A DNA stretch of 64,000 bases from NCBI RefSeq assembly GCF_004798865.1, contig NW_025335440.1, positions 8,477,704-8,541,703 of the forward strand. Reading direction: 5' to 3'. The notes under the pieces were generated by a model, which saw only the letters and a program-made list of their open reading frames with translations, searched no databases and was not told the origin of the DNA. Made by a program: the position numbers and the translations under genes. Source of the DNA: Varanus komodoensis (taxonomy: Eukaryota > Chordata > Lepidosauria > Squamata > Varanidae). The number at the start of each line of letters is the position of its first letter. The first letter of the stretch is position 1. Below are positions 1-11,183 of this stretch, one piece after another.

Positions 1-309
1 AGGGACACTTTAAATACAAAATAAAACATAAACTATGCCATAAAAAGCTGCAACACAGATTTTAAAATGGAGAGCCCGGAGAGCCCAAACTACATGACTC
101 ATTTCAAAGGTCAACACTTATTTCAAGGGCATCGAAAGGATCGCATCGATGCTACCATGTATTCTTTAACTTAGGTGCCACCATCAAAAAGGCCCTGAGG
201 ACTTGTTGCTCTGTGGAACTCCTTGGATGCGAAATATTTCCATGTCTCTGTGTGCTCATACCCGTGTGCACACACAAATTTGTCCTGATCACAAAAGAAG
301 CTTGACAGG
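1..309. other. 5' flanking DNA, no gene seen
   Basis: This stretch is AT-rich to mixed single-copy-looking sequence. I see no exon with splice signals and no recognisable repeat here. Confidence 0.5.
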
Positions 310-521
310 GTCTACAATCTGGAGGTGCTTCTGGACCCAGGTTTGTCCCTGGAATACCAGGTGAGCTCGGCGTCCAGGGTTGCTTTCCTCCAGCTGCAGG
401 GGATATACCAACTTTGTCCCTACCTGGACAGACAGAGCCTGAAAACAGCTCCCCATGCACTGGTAATACCCAGAAGAGATTACTGCAATGCACTCTATGT
501 GGGGCTGCCCTTGAAGAGGGT
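310..521 (+). mobile_element. L2 LINE fragment, C-terminal part of reverse transcriptase ORF
   Basis: The + strand frame reads LLDPGLSLEYQV, then FLQLQGIYQLCPYL and DYCNALYVGLPL. This is the block that follows the RT domain in L2 LINEs, and the same block recurs at 54.4-54.8 kb and 61.8-61.95 kb (LGVLLDPELSLEAQV, LDFCNALYVGLPL). It is an internal fragment about 210 bp long, with neither the 5' end nor the 3' UTR. The match to the other two copies in this window is the main evidence. Confidence 0.85.
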
Positions 522-551
522 TTCTCTCCTCCCACTGCCCTGGGAATGATC

Positions 552-572
552 AGGGTTAGGGTTAGGGTAAGG
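552..572 (+). repeat. Short interstitial TTAGGG-like run
   Basis: About three consecutive copies of GGGTTA occur just after the L2 fragment. The run is too short to be a former telomere. It may be chance, or a seed inserted during break repair. TTAGGG motifs also recur in the 7.4-7.9 kb array. Confidence 0.6.
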
Positions 573-1866
573 AAGTCATGATACAACACAGGATTTCTCC
601 TGAGGAATTTTGGGAGGAGAAAACTGCGGCAGCTTCCAGTCCGTGCAACTTTGCTGCTGTTGTTAAGGAGAAAAAGATTCTAGCGCTACCCTGAAAAAAG
701 TTGAAATACCCCTTTCAACCATTTCTGAATCAGGCCACCCAAATGTGTGTGTTTAGGGTGGCACAGTTTTGCTCAGCAATAACGGAAGTCCTTAGTTACC
801 AGGGATCTCAGCAAACTGTCCATGTTTACCCTTTCCAGCACCTCCAATGCCTGGGCTACATCCCATTAGTAAAATGTCAGAATTTCATTTCCTTTCAATT
901 TGGGTCAGAATGTATCTCAAAGTTCTCTACTTTCAGGAGGGAAAGAACGTAAACATTTTCCAGAAAGGGGAATGTGGCAGAAAGTGGGTGCTAAGCATCT
1001 ATCCGTTCAGCCCAAGGGCTTTAAGCGTTTTACAAGTCCAGATTCAAGTCCTTCTGTATTCAGCCATATTGGTGCAAAATTAAAATAGTCCCCTCAGTTA
1101 AATAGTCAGCAAATACAGCACAGTCTCCATGCTGGCAATGGATGCATCCATTGAATTTGGTTGATGCATATGGGTGAGAATTTGATTTCTTTTCCTCTTT
1201 TAACTAGAATTTACCAAAATTCAGGAAGTTCTTCACACTTGGTAAAGAATTTGAGATGAAAAATTGAGTGGAAAAGTGAAATCAACAGATTCTGGCATGC
1301 TGAGCATCTCTAAGCATATACAGGTCTGCCCATAATTATACCACAAGCTCATTTACAAAAAGTAATTTCAAATCCATAGATGGGAAGCAAACATCACTCT
1401 TACAGTCCAATTAAATGATATTCCTGAACTGAAACTCGGTTTGCAGACCTTCCCAGCACTGCACAGAAGAAAATAGGCATGAGAATAGTTTTCATAAAGT
1501 AGTGTGCAAGCTGCCTCTCCAATCCCCAACATTACAGTATTATTCTATTCCATCAGCTCTATTGTTTTCTTGGCAGTTTCCACCATGTAGAAGCCAAAAG
1601 CAGGATAGATCTTTAGATCAAAGGAACAGTAAGGGTATAACTGGTCCAACAGGAGGTGTCTGTGCTCATAAACATCTCACAGCAGTTTCAGCACATGAAA
1701 TTCATGTCTTGATTTTGTAATGTTCATATGTGGTACACTGATAGGAGCATTCTCCTGGACAAAAAGGCATATTTAGAGTTGGAAACTACAGAGGTTTTAT
1801 CCTGATAAGTAGGCACAGTTATTCTGATCATTTGAGCATGAATTTGTGAACACAAATATTTGTGAG
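573..1866. other. Gene-free stretch
   Basis: The sequence is AT-rich. Short open frames occur on both strands but none shows conserved protein motifs or paired splice sites. No repeat was recognised. Confidence 0.5.
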
Positions 1867-1981
1867 CAGAAGTGGGCAACTTCCAGATGTTTTGACCTAC
1901 AACCATCAAGCCTAGGAAGCTTAGAAAATAGTGGGGGATTATGGGAATCACAAGCCAAAAATCTGGTGTTCCCTACCCCTG
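1867..1981. mobile_element. MITE-like palindromic DNA element
   Basis: The left end starts CAGAAGTGGGCAACTTCCAG and the right end, read on the opposite strand, starts CAGGGGTAGGGAACACCAGA. They therefore form an imperfect terminal inverted repeat of about 25 bp around a 115-bp element. The CAG...CTG termini and the phrase 'ccagatgttttg' resemble hAT-type non-autonomous elements common in reptiles. The flanking 8-mers (tttgtgag and gtttagag) match at only 5 of 8 positions, so the target-site duplication is not convincing. Related pieces lie near 23285-23330 and 44128-44205. Confidence 0.6.
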
Positions 1982-2555
1982 GTTTAGAGGTTTAATGTAG
2001 AATTCTTAGCACAGAGTTCTTTTGCACCCACCCTGTTCTTGGTGGGTAGCAAAGTCTAGACTCTGGTCCAATTTATCCCAAATGCAGTCAGATAAATTGA
2101 CCAAGACAGTAACTGTATTTCTCATTTTCAATACCATAAGAGACACATCAGAAAGAAAGAAAGCTGAGATTAATGGTTGATATCACAAAGAGCTAGAATA
2201 AAATGTCTTCAATCTGATGTGCCATTAAAAATCAATTCATTAATCCAGACCGTTCGCTTTTTCTCTGCCAATGTTTATGGTCTGGATAAAAGTATTGAAA
2301 ATGTGACTGCCAAACGGCACCTTAAGATTAGTATTAAGAGCTGCTGCATCTCTCTGCGGTTTTCCCACATGGTGGACCATTGACCCGGAGGTGGTAAGGT
2401 TCTCATTAAAAATACTTTTAACCCCTAGACTGGTTCCAGTGCCCCAGTCTGACCAGCTTCCTGTTCCAGTTGAACTTTGGTTGGAACAACATGGCTTTCT
2501 TAAATTCTTACGTGTTTGATGTTGTCTGCTGGAATGCTCAAGTTACAGGAAGCCT
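1982..2555. other. Gene-free stretch
   Basis: I see no exon or recognisable repeat. The composition is ordinary. Confidence 0.45.
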
Positions 2556-2790
2556 TTATTTGTTTATTTATTTATATTGCAATTTATATCCTGCCTTTTT
2601 CCTACAAAGGGCTCAAGGCAGCTTACATCCTTCTCCTCCTCCATCTTATCCCCTCAACAACAACCCTGTGAGGTAGGTTGGGCTGAGAGTCTGTGACTGG
2701 CGCAGAGTCACCCAGCTGGCTCCATGGCTGAGCGGGGACTCGAACCCGGATCCTCTCAGTCCCATGCTCTTAACCACTGTGCCACATCAG
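2556..2790 (-). mobile_element. MIR-type CORE-SINE with L2-like tail
   Basis: Read on the minus strand this is a complete SINE. It has a tRNA-like head (gtggcacagtggttaagag, with a B-box-like 'gggttcgagtcc' opposite 2734-2747). A CORE-like middle follows (cagtcacagactctcagccc, then 'cctcacagggttgttgttg'). The 3' tail reads 'taagctgccttgagccc...ggcaggatataaat' and ends in (TAAA)n. The tail resembles the 3' end of the L2 copies in this window. The near-identical copies at 3.9, 11.2, 12.0 and 16.7 kb define the family. Confidence 0.88.
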
Positions 2791-3010
2791 TCTTCCAGCT
2801 GAACATCAGGAAGAACCTTCTACTAGAGCAATAGGACAACGGAACCCATGACCAAGGGAGGTGGTGGACTCTCCCACGCCGGAGGCATTCGAGATGCAAC
2901 TGAATGGCCACCTCAGGGGGATGGTTCAACTCGGAATCCTACACTGAGCGAAGGGTCATTCCCAATGGCCTTCTTGGCTCCTTCCACCTCCTCCCTTCTA
3001 TGATTCTGTG
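2791..3010 (+). mobile_element. CR1/L3 LINE 3' end
   Basis: It contains the typical last coding segment and 3' UTR of CR1-group LINEs: 'aacatcaggaagaaccttct', 'gaggtggtggactctccc', 'cttcttggctccttccacctc' and 'tatgattctg'. It directly abuts the SINE at 2556-2790, so the two may be a nested or target-shared insertion. Confidence 0.8.
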
Positions 3011-3800
3011 CCCTTTCAGAGTTCTCTGATAAGGTCAATAAATGTGGATAAAACCTCTGATGTTTACAAATTGGACTTTCAAAATGCTTTTGATGAAGTC
3101 TTCTCTAAGGACCCTTAGGCAGAGGCACCATCATGGGAAAAGAGGAGAGGAAACAGTGCGAATGAATGGGGAATTTTTGTAGTACAGGGGTCATAAAGAA
3201 TGTGAGGTCCCTCACACATCTGTGCAAGAACGGATAGTTTTTAACTTGTTCATATGTAATGCGAAATTGGATCGGTTCAGCAAGGTGGCCAAGTTTACTG
3301 ACAACACCAAATTATTCCAGGTGGTTCAGATCAGGTGAGAGTGTAAAGAACTTCAAAAGGATCTTGCAAACTGGGTGGATGGGCATCAAATTAGGGAATG
3401 CTGTTCAGTTTAACGAGAATAAAGTGATGGATATTGGAGCAGAAATTCAATCTTTCCTTTTTGCTGATGGTGTCTGAGTCAGCAGTATCTGATTAGGAAG
3501 GAGATCTTGGGATCGTGGTGGGCAGCTTGATGTAAATGTCAACCCAAAGTGAAAAGGGCAAATTCCAAATTGGGTATAAAAATCTATCTAACATTCAAAT
3601 ATGAAATATGTATATCATATAAAAGGTAATGTAACCCCCTAGTGCAAATGTAAGGCATGAGCCTCCTTGACGTGACGTGTCTCATCGTGGTCATCAGGCC
3701 TGGAAAAGATGCAGAGCTGGGGCAGTTGCAGGAAAGGGCAGACAAACGGGTGACGGCATTGAAGGAAATTCTTAGTAAAAGGTAAACAACATTTGGAACT
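3011..3800 (+). mobile_element. CR1/L3 LINE, decayed RT domain fragment
   Basis: Residues such as LDFQNAFDEV (3070-3100) and KFTDNTKLFQVV (3290-3325) correspond to RT motifs of CR1/L3 elements. The second matches the segment after the catalytic aspartates. It then runs through 'NFKRILQTGWMGIKLGNAVQFNENKVMD' in pieces, and near 3700-3760 through a segment like the LEKMQSWGSCRKGQ of CR1/L3 elements. The frame is broken several times, so this is an old copy. Confidence 0.7.
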
Positions 3801-3884
3801 TCGAAAGGTTAAACTATGTGCTATATGACTTGTGTAACATTAAGCTGTGCTATTCTCCTTTCCTTTTGGAAGTTTACACCAAAT

Positions 3885-4122
3885 CTATTTTTATTTATTT
3901 ATTTTCCGATTTATATCCTGCCTTTTTCCTGCAAAGGGCTCAAGGCAGCTTACATCATCCTCCTCCTCCATCTTATCCCCACAACAACAACCCTGTGAGG
4001 TAGGTTGGGCTGAGAGTCTGTGACTGGCCCAGAGTCACCTAGTTGGCTCCATGGCTGAGTGGGGACTCGAACCCCGATCGTCTGAGTCCCAGTCCCATGC
4101 TCTTAACCACTACGCCACACTG
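3885..4122 (-). mobile_element. MIR-type CORE-SINE with L2-like tail
   Basis: Full-length copy on the minus strand with the same head, CORE and tail as the copy at 2556-2790. (TTTA)n lies on the left and 'cactacgccacactg' marks the tRNA-like 5' end. Confidence 0.88.
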
Positions 4123-4469
4123 TCTCTCATGCCAAATGCATGCCTGGAATGCTGACCCTCTTCTTCCTAGAATCTGATTGAGCCTTTCTTCCTTTAAAAA
4201 GAACCCCATGTGAAAACAGGTGTAGAATTTCAGGAGGCGACATATGACAGGAAGTCTCCCAGTGCATGCTGGTCTCCATAACCCTGAAGCAAGCAAGAAA
4301 GAACAGGTTCAGCTGCATCTTACATGATGTACTTTGATACGTTGTTAAAAAGAGAGTCGGTGGGACGTGATAGAGGTGGATCCAAATTTGCGGTGTGGAG
4401 ATAGTGGATTGGTGTTTCTCCGAAACCTAGAACCCAAAGGAGTCATCACGTGACGCATAACTGGTGGGA

Positions 4470-4815
4470 GAGCCAAGACAGAAGCCCTTCTTTGTACAAG
4501 GCATAGTTCAGCTGTGGGATTCACCACCAGAAGTTCTAGTGACCGACACCAGCTCTGACAGGGATTAAAAGCGGGGTGGACAGATTTATGGAGGAAAAGG
4601 CTATTCATGGCGTCCGTTGTGACGGGCACGCGTTTGTTCCAGTGAACCCCTCCATACCTCATAAGGGCCCTACTGGATTTGTGGCCTGCCTTGCCGGCTT
4701 CCCATGGGGGCAGCTGGTTGTCTCTGGAGCAGATCGAGTGCTGGATGGGGCAAACCCTTGGGCTGATCCAGCACTGGCTGCCCTTATGCTCCAGCTGCAT
4801 CTGTGGTTCTAGGTT
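4470..4815 (+). mobile_element. CR1/L3 LINE 3' end
   Basis: It has the phrase order of an L3/CR1 3' part: 'gtgggattcaccaccagaag', 'gacagatttatggaggaaaa', 'ggctattcatggcg' and finally 'gctgatccagcactggctg'. Several indels are present. The 347 bases just before it (4123-4469) hold no recognised feature. Confidence 0.65.
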
Positions 4816-6570
4816 CCCAACCCTTGGCCTTGCCTGGACTGGTGGCCATCGCCCTGCCTGGCTCATTGTTTGTACGGTGAAAAGGACTCTCTTTCCTTTG
4901 AAGAAGAAGAAAAGAAGAGAACAGTTGCACATCTGGATTGTGTACTGGATCCAGAACACTCTTCTCGGTCAATTTCCTGCTCCAAATGCCCACCCCGTGT
5001 AGACACACTGTTTGACCCCAGAGGTGGTGTTGGCAGCAAATGACGCCTTTATGGGTGAACAGCACTGGGGAGAGGACAGCTCCTAATGTATAGGTCTTAT
5101 AGGATGGCTGGCGTGAAACCATGGTATAGGTATAGACCATGACACCTGCAGAGGGACTGCCAGCATTTATCCCTCCTCCTTTGTGCAATTACCGATGGTT
5201 TCACATCACATCATGCCTCCTTTCAGGATGGACCTGCTTTCAGCTTTCGTAGAAAGCCCTGAGATTTAGCTACAAGAGGCTTCTCCAGATTCAGGAATGG
5301 GGGTACACGGGCCGGGTTCTTTGCAAATAAGGATGGATAAATGCACCCCCAGCTGGATTCACTGGTACTTCGGAAAGGAACTGATCAACCACTTCTGGGA
5401 TGCGCTCATTTCATCTCCGATCTTATTCCACAGACGCAAGTTTTTGTGCAAGCGTATTACCAGACGCATCTTGGCAGCTGTGTTTGCAAGTGCATAATGC
5501 TTGGCGAGAACATGTGCCGTGGCATCGCGCCTGATGCACCCCTTCTGGATACTCTGCTCCCACATGGCTCTCCCCAGGCATTGCTTAGTCACTGCTGTGC
5601 GACAGAATCACGTTTGCTCCTGCAAGAAAAGTATGAAACCAGCCCACTTAGCACATGCACAGAAATGCCGCAGCTCACGCTCTGAAGCTTGTGATCAGTT
5701 GCAAAATGAATAATGAATTTGGAAGGCAGCAATCCAGACGGGCTACAGGCTTGCTTATCTCCAAACAAGTTTCAACCCAGAGCCAACAAACTATGAAGCT
5801 GGCAGCTCTGCTACCAGAAGCCCGTGTGAGCTGAATGGAGAACTCATTTTCACACCTCCTCCCGCAGCCTTAAGGACTACCTACTTGCTTTCTTACCAAA
5901 ACCCCCAAACAGCATTCTGTAGGAGCTACCCAATTTTCTCCTTCTGCAGTGATGCTGCAGACGTTCGCCTAGATGAGAATGTTTTGCTAGGCTGTGCTTT
6001 GTGATGCTTCCAACCCCCAAAGTAGCCGTGTGCCGAGAGAAAATATGCAAGTGTTTTTCTTTTGAGCTCAGCCCAAGGTCCCTGCACAATTAGAATATTT
6101 CTTCGAATGTTGTGGAACACCTGCTGCAAGGATTGCATTCGTTCTCAGGATGGATCTTTATATTCTTTCATTTTGATTCCGTTTGATTGTTTCTTCCAGC
6201 AACTACAGTTCTGATGCACAGTGTGCCCTTAGCAATCCCAGCAAGAGAGGGCCGTATTCTGATCTTTTTAGTGGGAATAGTGAGACCCAGAACAACTGGA
6301 TTAACTTCTGGGATTTACTCCAGTTGTAAACCAACAATTCCTCTCTGCTTTCCCTTTCTTTCTGTTTATGTCTTCAGCCTTTTGATTCTATGTTGCAAAG
6401 CTCGGTTGGTTTTTCTTCTCCTGCGGGCCATTCTTTTATACTGTCCAAGGTCTCACTTTTCTTATTTTTTAACAAAATCAACCACAATCGGTTTTCAGTA
6501 TGGTTTGTGTGTTACATTTTTATATAAAGCAATTGATAAGGTGGAACTCCAATCTGGGGCCAGGAAAATG
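4816..6570. other. Gene-free stretch with CpG-containing unassigned block near 5.4 kb
   Basis: Two overlapping open frames cover 5341-5685 (+, 114 residues) and 5359-5592 (-, 77 residues). Neither has a recognisable domain or paired splice sites. The segment around 5440-5550 is richer in CpG than its surroundings and may be an old DNA-transposon piece, but I cannot name it. The rest shows nothing. Confidence 0.4.
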
Positions 6571-6660
6571 GAAACTCTTGGATAGAATCATACAGCTGGA
6601 AGGGACCTCTAAAGTTTATCCAGCCCAGCCCTTGGCCAATGCAAGAAAGCTGTTCTTGCA
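6571..6660 (-). mobile_element. CR1/L3 LINE 3' terminus fragment
   Basis: The + strand reads 'tagaatcatacagctggaag' and then 'ggacctctaaag...cagccc'. This is the reverse complement of the common CR1-group 3' terminus. It is a short 5'-truncated copy. Confidence 0.65.
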
Positions 6661-7069
6661 GCTTTCCCAGCATAATTAAAGTTCATGGACCTGAAATACT
6701 ATTTTGCATGCCTTTCATCAGGCTGGACAAGGCTTGAAGCCACCTTATCTTCAACTGTCTTTCCTTCCTCTCTCCCCCTGGTCATATTTGGCAGTGCAAG
6801 GTGTGTGAGCTGGCCATTTAATTCAGAGGCAGGGAACTGCTTTCGGTCTGAGGCCAGCATCAATTTTGGAGAAGCGATGCTGCATTCCAGCAGTTGGCGT
6901 AGGGTCAAATAAAAAGCAAGTTAAGCGTGTTTCCTGTGGAAGCACAAAGTAGCCAAGCCTTCGGAGAAGAGTCCACGCCTCTAAAATTGGGGGCAACCTC
7001 ACAAAACCCAAGTGGCCACCACGGGTGTGTTCCTAGAGTTCCGCGATGCTTATCTAGAAGGCCGTAGGG
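6661..7069. other. Gene-free stretch
   Basis: No exon, RNA gene or recognised repeat is seen. The last eight bases (7062-7069, ccgtaggg) form the left target-site duplication of the hAT element that follows. Confidence 0.5.
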
Positions 7070-8300
7070 CAGTGGGGGCGAACTCATGGCATGCTAACCG
7101 CAGCAGGCACCCAGCGCCCTCTCTGCCGGCAGGCGAGCCAAGCCACCCCAGCAGCCGATAACAGTGCGCATGCTCGGAGAGGAGTCGCGCCACCAGGTGA
7201 TGACGGCACAGGCTGCGACTCATTGGCTGCGACTCATCCAAGCTTTCGCATGGCTGGTCAGTGCGCTGCCGTGGGGAGATATATATATTGCTTGGACTGG
7301 CTGTGAGGTGTTTTTTCTAGACTAAAGCCTCAGTTTTCAGGTTTTATTGTGGTAAGAATGGGCAGAAAGGATGAGCTGTGCAGAAAAAGCTACTCAAGGA
7401 AGGATTTTTCAAAATCGCATTATTTTCAATGGGACTTTTGCCCTTTATTAGGGTTAGGGCTGTGCACCAGGGTAGGGTTAGGGTTGGGAAAACGAGGTGT
7501 CCTGGCATGGTTCCGATGGTTGGAATGTGCTTAGAAGGGGCAGAAAGGATGAGCTCTGCAGAAAAAGCTACTCAAGGAAGGCTTTTTCAAAATCGCATTA
7601 TTTTCAAGGGAACTTTTGCCCTTTATTAGGGTTAGGGGTGTGCACCAGGGTAGGGTTAGGGTTGGGAAAACGAGGTGTCCTGGCATGTTTCCGGCGGTTG
7701 GAATGTGTTTAGAAGGGGCAGAAAGGATGAGCTCTGCAGAAAAAGCTGCTCAAGGAAGGCTTTTTCAAAATCGCATTATTTCCAATGGAACTTTTGCCCT
7801 TTATTAGGGTTAGGGGTGTGCCCCAGGGCAGGGTTAAGGTTAGAAAAACGAGGTGTCCTGGCATGATATTGATGATTGGAATGTGTTTCGAATGGGCAGA
7901 AATGATGAGCTGTGCAGAAAAAGCTTCTCAAGGAAGGCTTTTTCAAAATCGCCCTCTCTGTTGCACGCGAGCCAAGTCGCCCAGCATCGCCCCAGCAGCC
8001 GAGCATCGGGTAACAGCACACACAGGGGCCATGTGCATGCTTGGAAAGGAGTAGCGGCACCAGCCGATGACATCACGAGCCGCTACTCATTTGCCACAAC
8101 TCGTCCAAGCTTTTGCATGACTGGTCAGTGCACTGCCAAGGATATATGTACGTATATTTGCTTGGACTGGCTGTGAGTTGTGTTTGCTAAACTAAAACCG
8201 CAGTTTTCAGATTTTGTTGCAGTGTTGGCACTTTGCGATAAATCAGTGGGTTTTGGGGTGCAGTTTGGGCACTCGGTCTCTACAAGGTTCGCCATCACTG
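7070..8300 (+). mobile_element. Non-autonomous hAT element expanded by an internal tandem array
   Basis: The left end starts CAGTGGGGGCGAACTCATGG and the right end, reversed, starts CAGTGATGGCGAACCTTG, giving hAT-like terminal inverted repeats. The flanking 8-mers are ccgtaggg (7062-7069) and ccataggg (8301-8308). They match at 7 of 8 positions, the single difference being a CpG-decay type change. A related copy in opposite orientation at 23932-24300 is only about 370 bp. The extra 860 bp here consist of a second copy of most of the left part (7950-8230, matching 7118-7350) and 3.3 units of a 178-bp tandem repeat between the two. No transposase frame is present, so mobilisation in trans is inferred. 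Confidence 0.85.
7361..7952 (+). repeat. 178-bp tandem array (about 3.3 units) with TTAGGG-like motifs
   Basis: The phrase 'ggcagaaagg' (last unit 'ggcagaaatg') begins at 7361, 7539, 7717 and 7895, an exact period of 178 bp each time. Each full unit carries a TTAGGGTTAGGG pair (starting 7448, 7626, 7804) and, 24 bp on, a second run of similar GGGTTAGGG type. The last unit stops after 'tttttcaaaatcgc' and joins the second copy of the hAT left part at 'cctctctg'. Three bases (cgc) are shared at the junction. The units are highly similar, so the expansion may be more recent than the element itself. Confidence 0.92.
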
Positions 8301-9329
8301 CCATAGGGTATCTCAGAGTCCCAGCTCTGACCTTGGAAAGCCTTCTGGGGTCCAAGGTGGAACTCTGACTTCAGAGCACCCTTGCACCCAGCAGGTTCCT
8401 TCTGGGCCAGTGGTGGCCCCCAAGTCGGAAGTATAACAGTGCAGCCAGCACAGGGTGAGCGTTCCGGAGAGGTGGAGGGAGGAGATTCAAGGTCCCACCA
8501 GGATATGAGGAACGCTGGTGGCGTCAGCCCATCTTCCTCATAAGCAGGGTGAAGACATGGATGACTGAGGTCGGAGGGCTGTGGGAAGCTGTCTTAGATG
8601 GCACTAGGATGATCAGGGGTTGGGAAAAAGGGTCAGGCCAGGGGGAAGGGAAGACAGGCCAGGGCGTCGAGAATCCCCACCTTTTGTGTCAGGTACTCAT
8701 CTCCAGTATTTTGTAGACCCCGCTTTGGTTTATTGTGGGGCAGCTTCCGGTATACAGTTGAACAACATGGTTAAGGAATTGCCATATCTGAGTGGTAACA
8801 CATCAGCTGACGGCTCCTAGTTGAATCCCAGGAATCTTCTATTGAAAAGGTCCAGAGAAGGCTCTCCAGCTGCCTGGGACCCTCCAAGGGCTGCTGTCCA
8901 TCTGAGTAGAGAGCCCCGGGCTACATTAGACACAGCCCATTAAATGCCTTTTGAGAAAGTTGTGTGTTTTTCTAGTTCGCCTTTTGATGACTGTGACTTT
9001 GGGAGTTTGGGAGTGTTTCTGGAGAAGATCCGCTCTGTGTTCAGGACTGTGAACAGCATTTTGGAATGGTTTGTGAACAGGAACAAAAGTCGTGTGTATC
9101 ATTATGGATTATGCAAAAGGCTGGGAGGAAGAGATGGGGGGCTCTTGGTGTGGGGGCAGCTGTGCACCTCTTGCAGTCTTTAGCTCCATCAACATCCCCG
9201 TGCTTCGCTCGAGAGCCAGTGTGCTGTATCGGCGAAGAGGGCCAGCCTGCCACTCGGGGAGGCTGGCTTCTAGCCCCACTTGGCCATGGAGCCCCTTGGC
9301 TGCCTTTGAGCCCGTCCCTGCCTCTTCGC
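8301..9329. other. Gene-free stretch, possible CR1 trace near 8.82-8.9 kb
   Basis: I see no exon. The segment 'gaatcttctattgaaaaggt' and 'ccagagaaggctctcc' (8830-8870) is weakly CR1-like but too short to call. Other open frames here are short and lack motifs. Confidence 0.4.
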
Positions 9330-9372
9330 TGACCCTACCTCACAGGGTTGTTGTTGAATGGGTAAAATGGAG
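9330..9372 (+). mobile_element. Fragment of MIR-type SINE
   Basis: Only the CORE end survives clearly: 'cctacctcacagggttgttg' followed by 'ggtaaaatgg'. Weaker similarity may reach back to about 9255. Confidence 0.55.
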
Positions 9373-9613
9373 AGGAGAACCTTGTCACCCACTTGGGGTT
9401 TCTCACAAGAGGAACAGAGCCTGGGTCATAATAATAAAAATAGTTTCATGACTCTTTCTCAGCCAGTTTTTTGCTGCATATCCATACCTCTCAGACTCTT
9501 AAACACTCATTCCTCTTGTCTGCCTTTTCCCACAGAACAGAGAATGACTGATTTCCATTTGTCTGCAGGTTTACCAAGGAATTGTCAGACATACTTCAGG
9601 AAATGATGTTATG

Positions 9614-9700
9614 AATCTATTATTATTATTATTAATAATAATAATAATAGCAGCAGCAACTATAATAACAACAACAACTGTAACAATCCTGCCAAAACAA
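9614..9700. repeat. Compound trinucleotide microsatellite
   Basis: (TTA)n passes into (ATA)n, then CAG and AAC triplets. The 5' half and 3' half are nearly mirror/complement images, so the run could fold into an AT-rich hairpin. Confidence 0.9.
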
Positions 9701-11183
9701 CAGCAGTCCCATTTAGTTATTGAACTGGCTAAATATCCTGTAAGGACCGAGGAAAATAAATGTTTGCTGCAAGATGTCCACACGCCCTTTTCTTTCTTGT
9801 GGTTCACTTGTAAAGCTCAGCGTGCCTTCTGGAGCTTCTGAAATGCGTGAAAACACTTCTGGAGGTGCTTTGCACCGCACAGCCGATACATTACTCTTAG
9901 TATTAAGTATTAAGTATTACTAATTAATTATTATTAGTTTTAAGTATTGATTAGTAACCTTAGCTAATGTGTTACGATTCCGGTCGAAGGAACCGGGCAT
10001 GATGGGTCTGTACCGAGCAACCTCCGGGAAGGATGCCGTGAAGGGGAGCCCCTGCTCAGCGGAGCAACCTCCTCCCCAGTGCCATGGGCACCAGCGGCTC
10101 TCCCTCCTTTGCGGCATTTCTGCCACTCGCTCGCCTGACAGGCAGAGAGCTGGCGAGGGAAGCTGGGGTGTTTCTGCTTTCAAGTTGTGCCTGCAGCACA
10201 AAGAGGAGGCCGGAGAAAATTTCTTTGAAACTCTGCTTTGAAATCACCTCCTGTTTCCTCCAAACATTGCCTATTAGGTGCTGCATTCGTCCATGAGTTG
10301 CATCTCTTCTGTCTCCTTTAGGAAAACCTGTATCTCTGCTCCCAGCAGGGTTTCTGTTTGCCCGACTGCAGCCCTGTATTCAGACCCCCGCTGGGCCTCT
10401 GATCTGGGTGGCAGAGCTGTTAAGCGGCCAAGGTCTAAACGGAGCCTGAGATCACCCATCGAGGCAGTGGGTTGAATTGGCCAGACCTCCCTCTCTTCAG
10501 TCGCAGGGTTGATGGAACCCTTTGCAGTAAAGGCTGCCGACAGCTTGGAGAGAAACCTAAAAGTAACCGGCTTATTCTCCTTGAGGGAGAGACCCAGTTT
10601 CATCAAGCAAGCTGGCCTAGTAGGTAGGTCGCTTCTTAGTGGGGCTGTAGGCAGTCACAGCTTCAAATTAACAAGAAAGCCAATCAAGCTCAAATGAACC
10701 TCCTTTTCTCCATTTTCTGTGTCCAGAGTTATGGCCGATACGGTTCTCTATGACTTTTCCCAATGGCTTAGACCCCATTTTTCCAAAATTCCAGAACTTT
10801 GGCACACCTGAGTTATTCTCATGCATTTGCAAACATTTACAGTGAAATAGCTTTGGGGCAAAGTTGCTTCCCACCCCCAGACCTTGCTTGGCTTTCCTGA
10901 TTTTTATTTCAGTTTCTAGATTTTAAAAACTAGGCATCCCTGTGTGCAAAGCAAACTGGTCCCTCAGAAGCTAATTTATTTCCAAGAAAGTATCTGGGAT
11001 CAGGGCCCCCAAAGGGCAGACAAGAGTGAGTCTGCGTTTGAGAATCTAGCAGCTTTTCTGTTAGCAACACCTGTTGGACAACTGGGAAAGGGTTATGGGG
11101 TTTTTGTGTAGGACTGGCCTCACCCACCACAGTGGCCTAAATGCCCCACCCCACTGACAGCAATTTTATGAGACTTCCCATGC
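9701..11183. other. Gene-free stretch
   Basis: An AT-rich (TATTAAG)-type run lies at 9900-9950. Overlapping short frames at 9.97-10.6 kb lack conserved motifs. I see nothing I can name. Confidence 0.45.

Noticed and set aside
552-572. Subtelomeric location suggested by TTAGGG copies
   Set aside because: Only about three units are present, followed by ordinary single-copy and repeat sequence. It does not show a chromosome end.
2734-2790. tRNA gene (also at 11184, 12021 and 16830)
   Set aside because: The A/B-box sequences belong to SINE heads. No complete cloverleaf is present and each is fused to CORE and L2-like tail sequence.
5341-5685. 114-residue frame with an overlapping 77-residue minus frame
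   Set aside because: No domain or splice context is seen. The CpG-rich core looks more like an old mobile element, but no termini could be found to name it.
7361-7952. CRISPR-like array
   Set aside because: The units are contiguous 178-bp tandem repeats without unique spacers, and the DNA is vertebrate.
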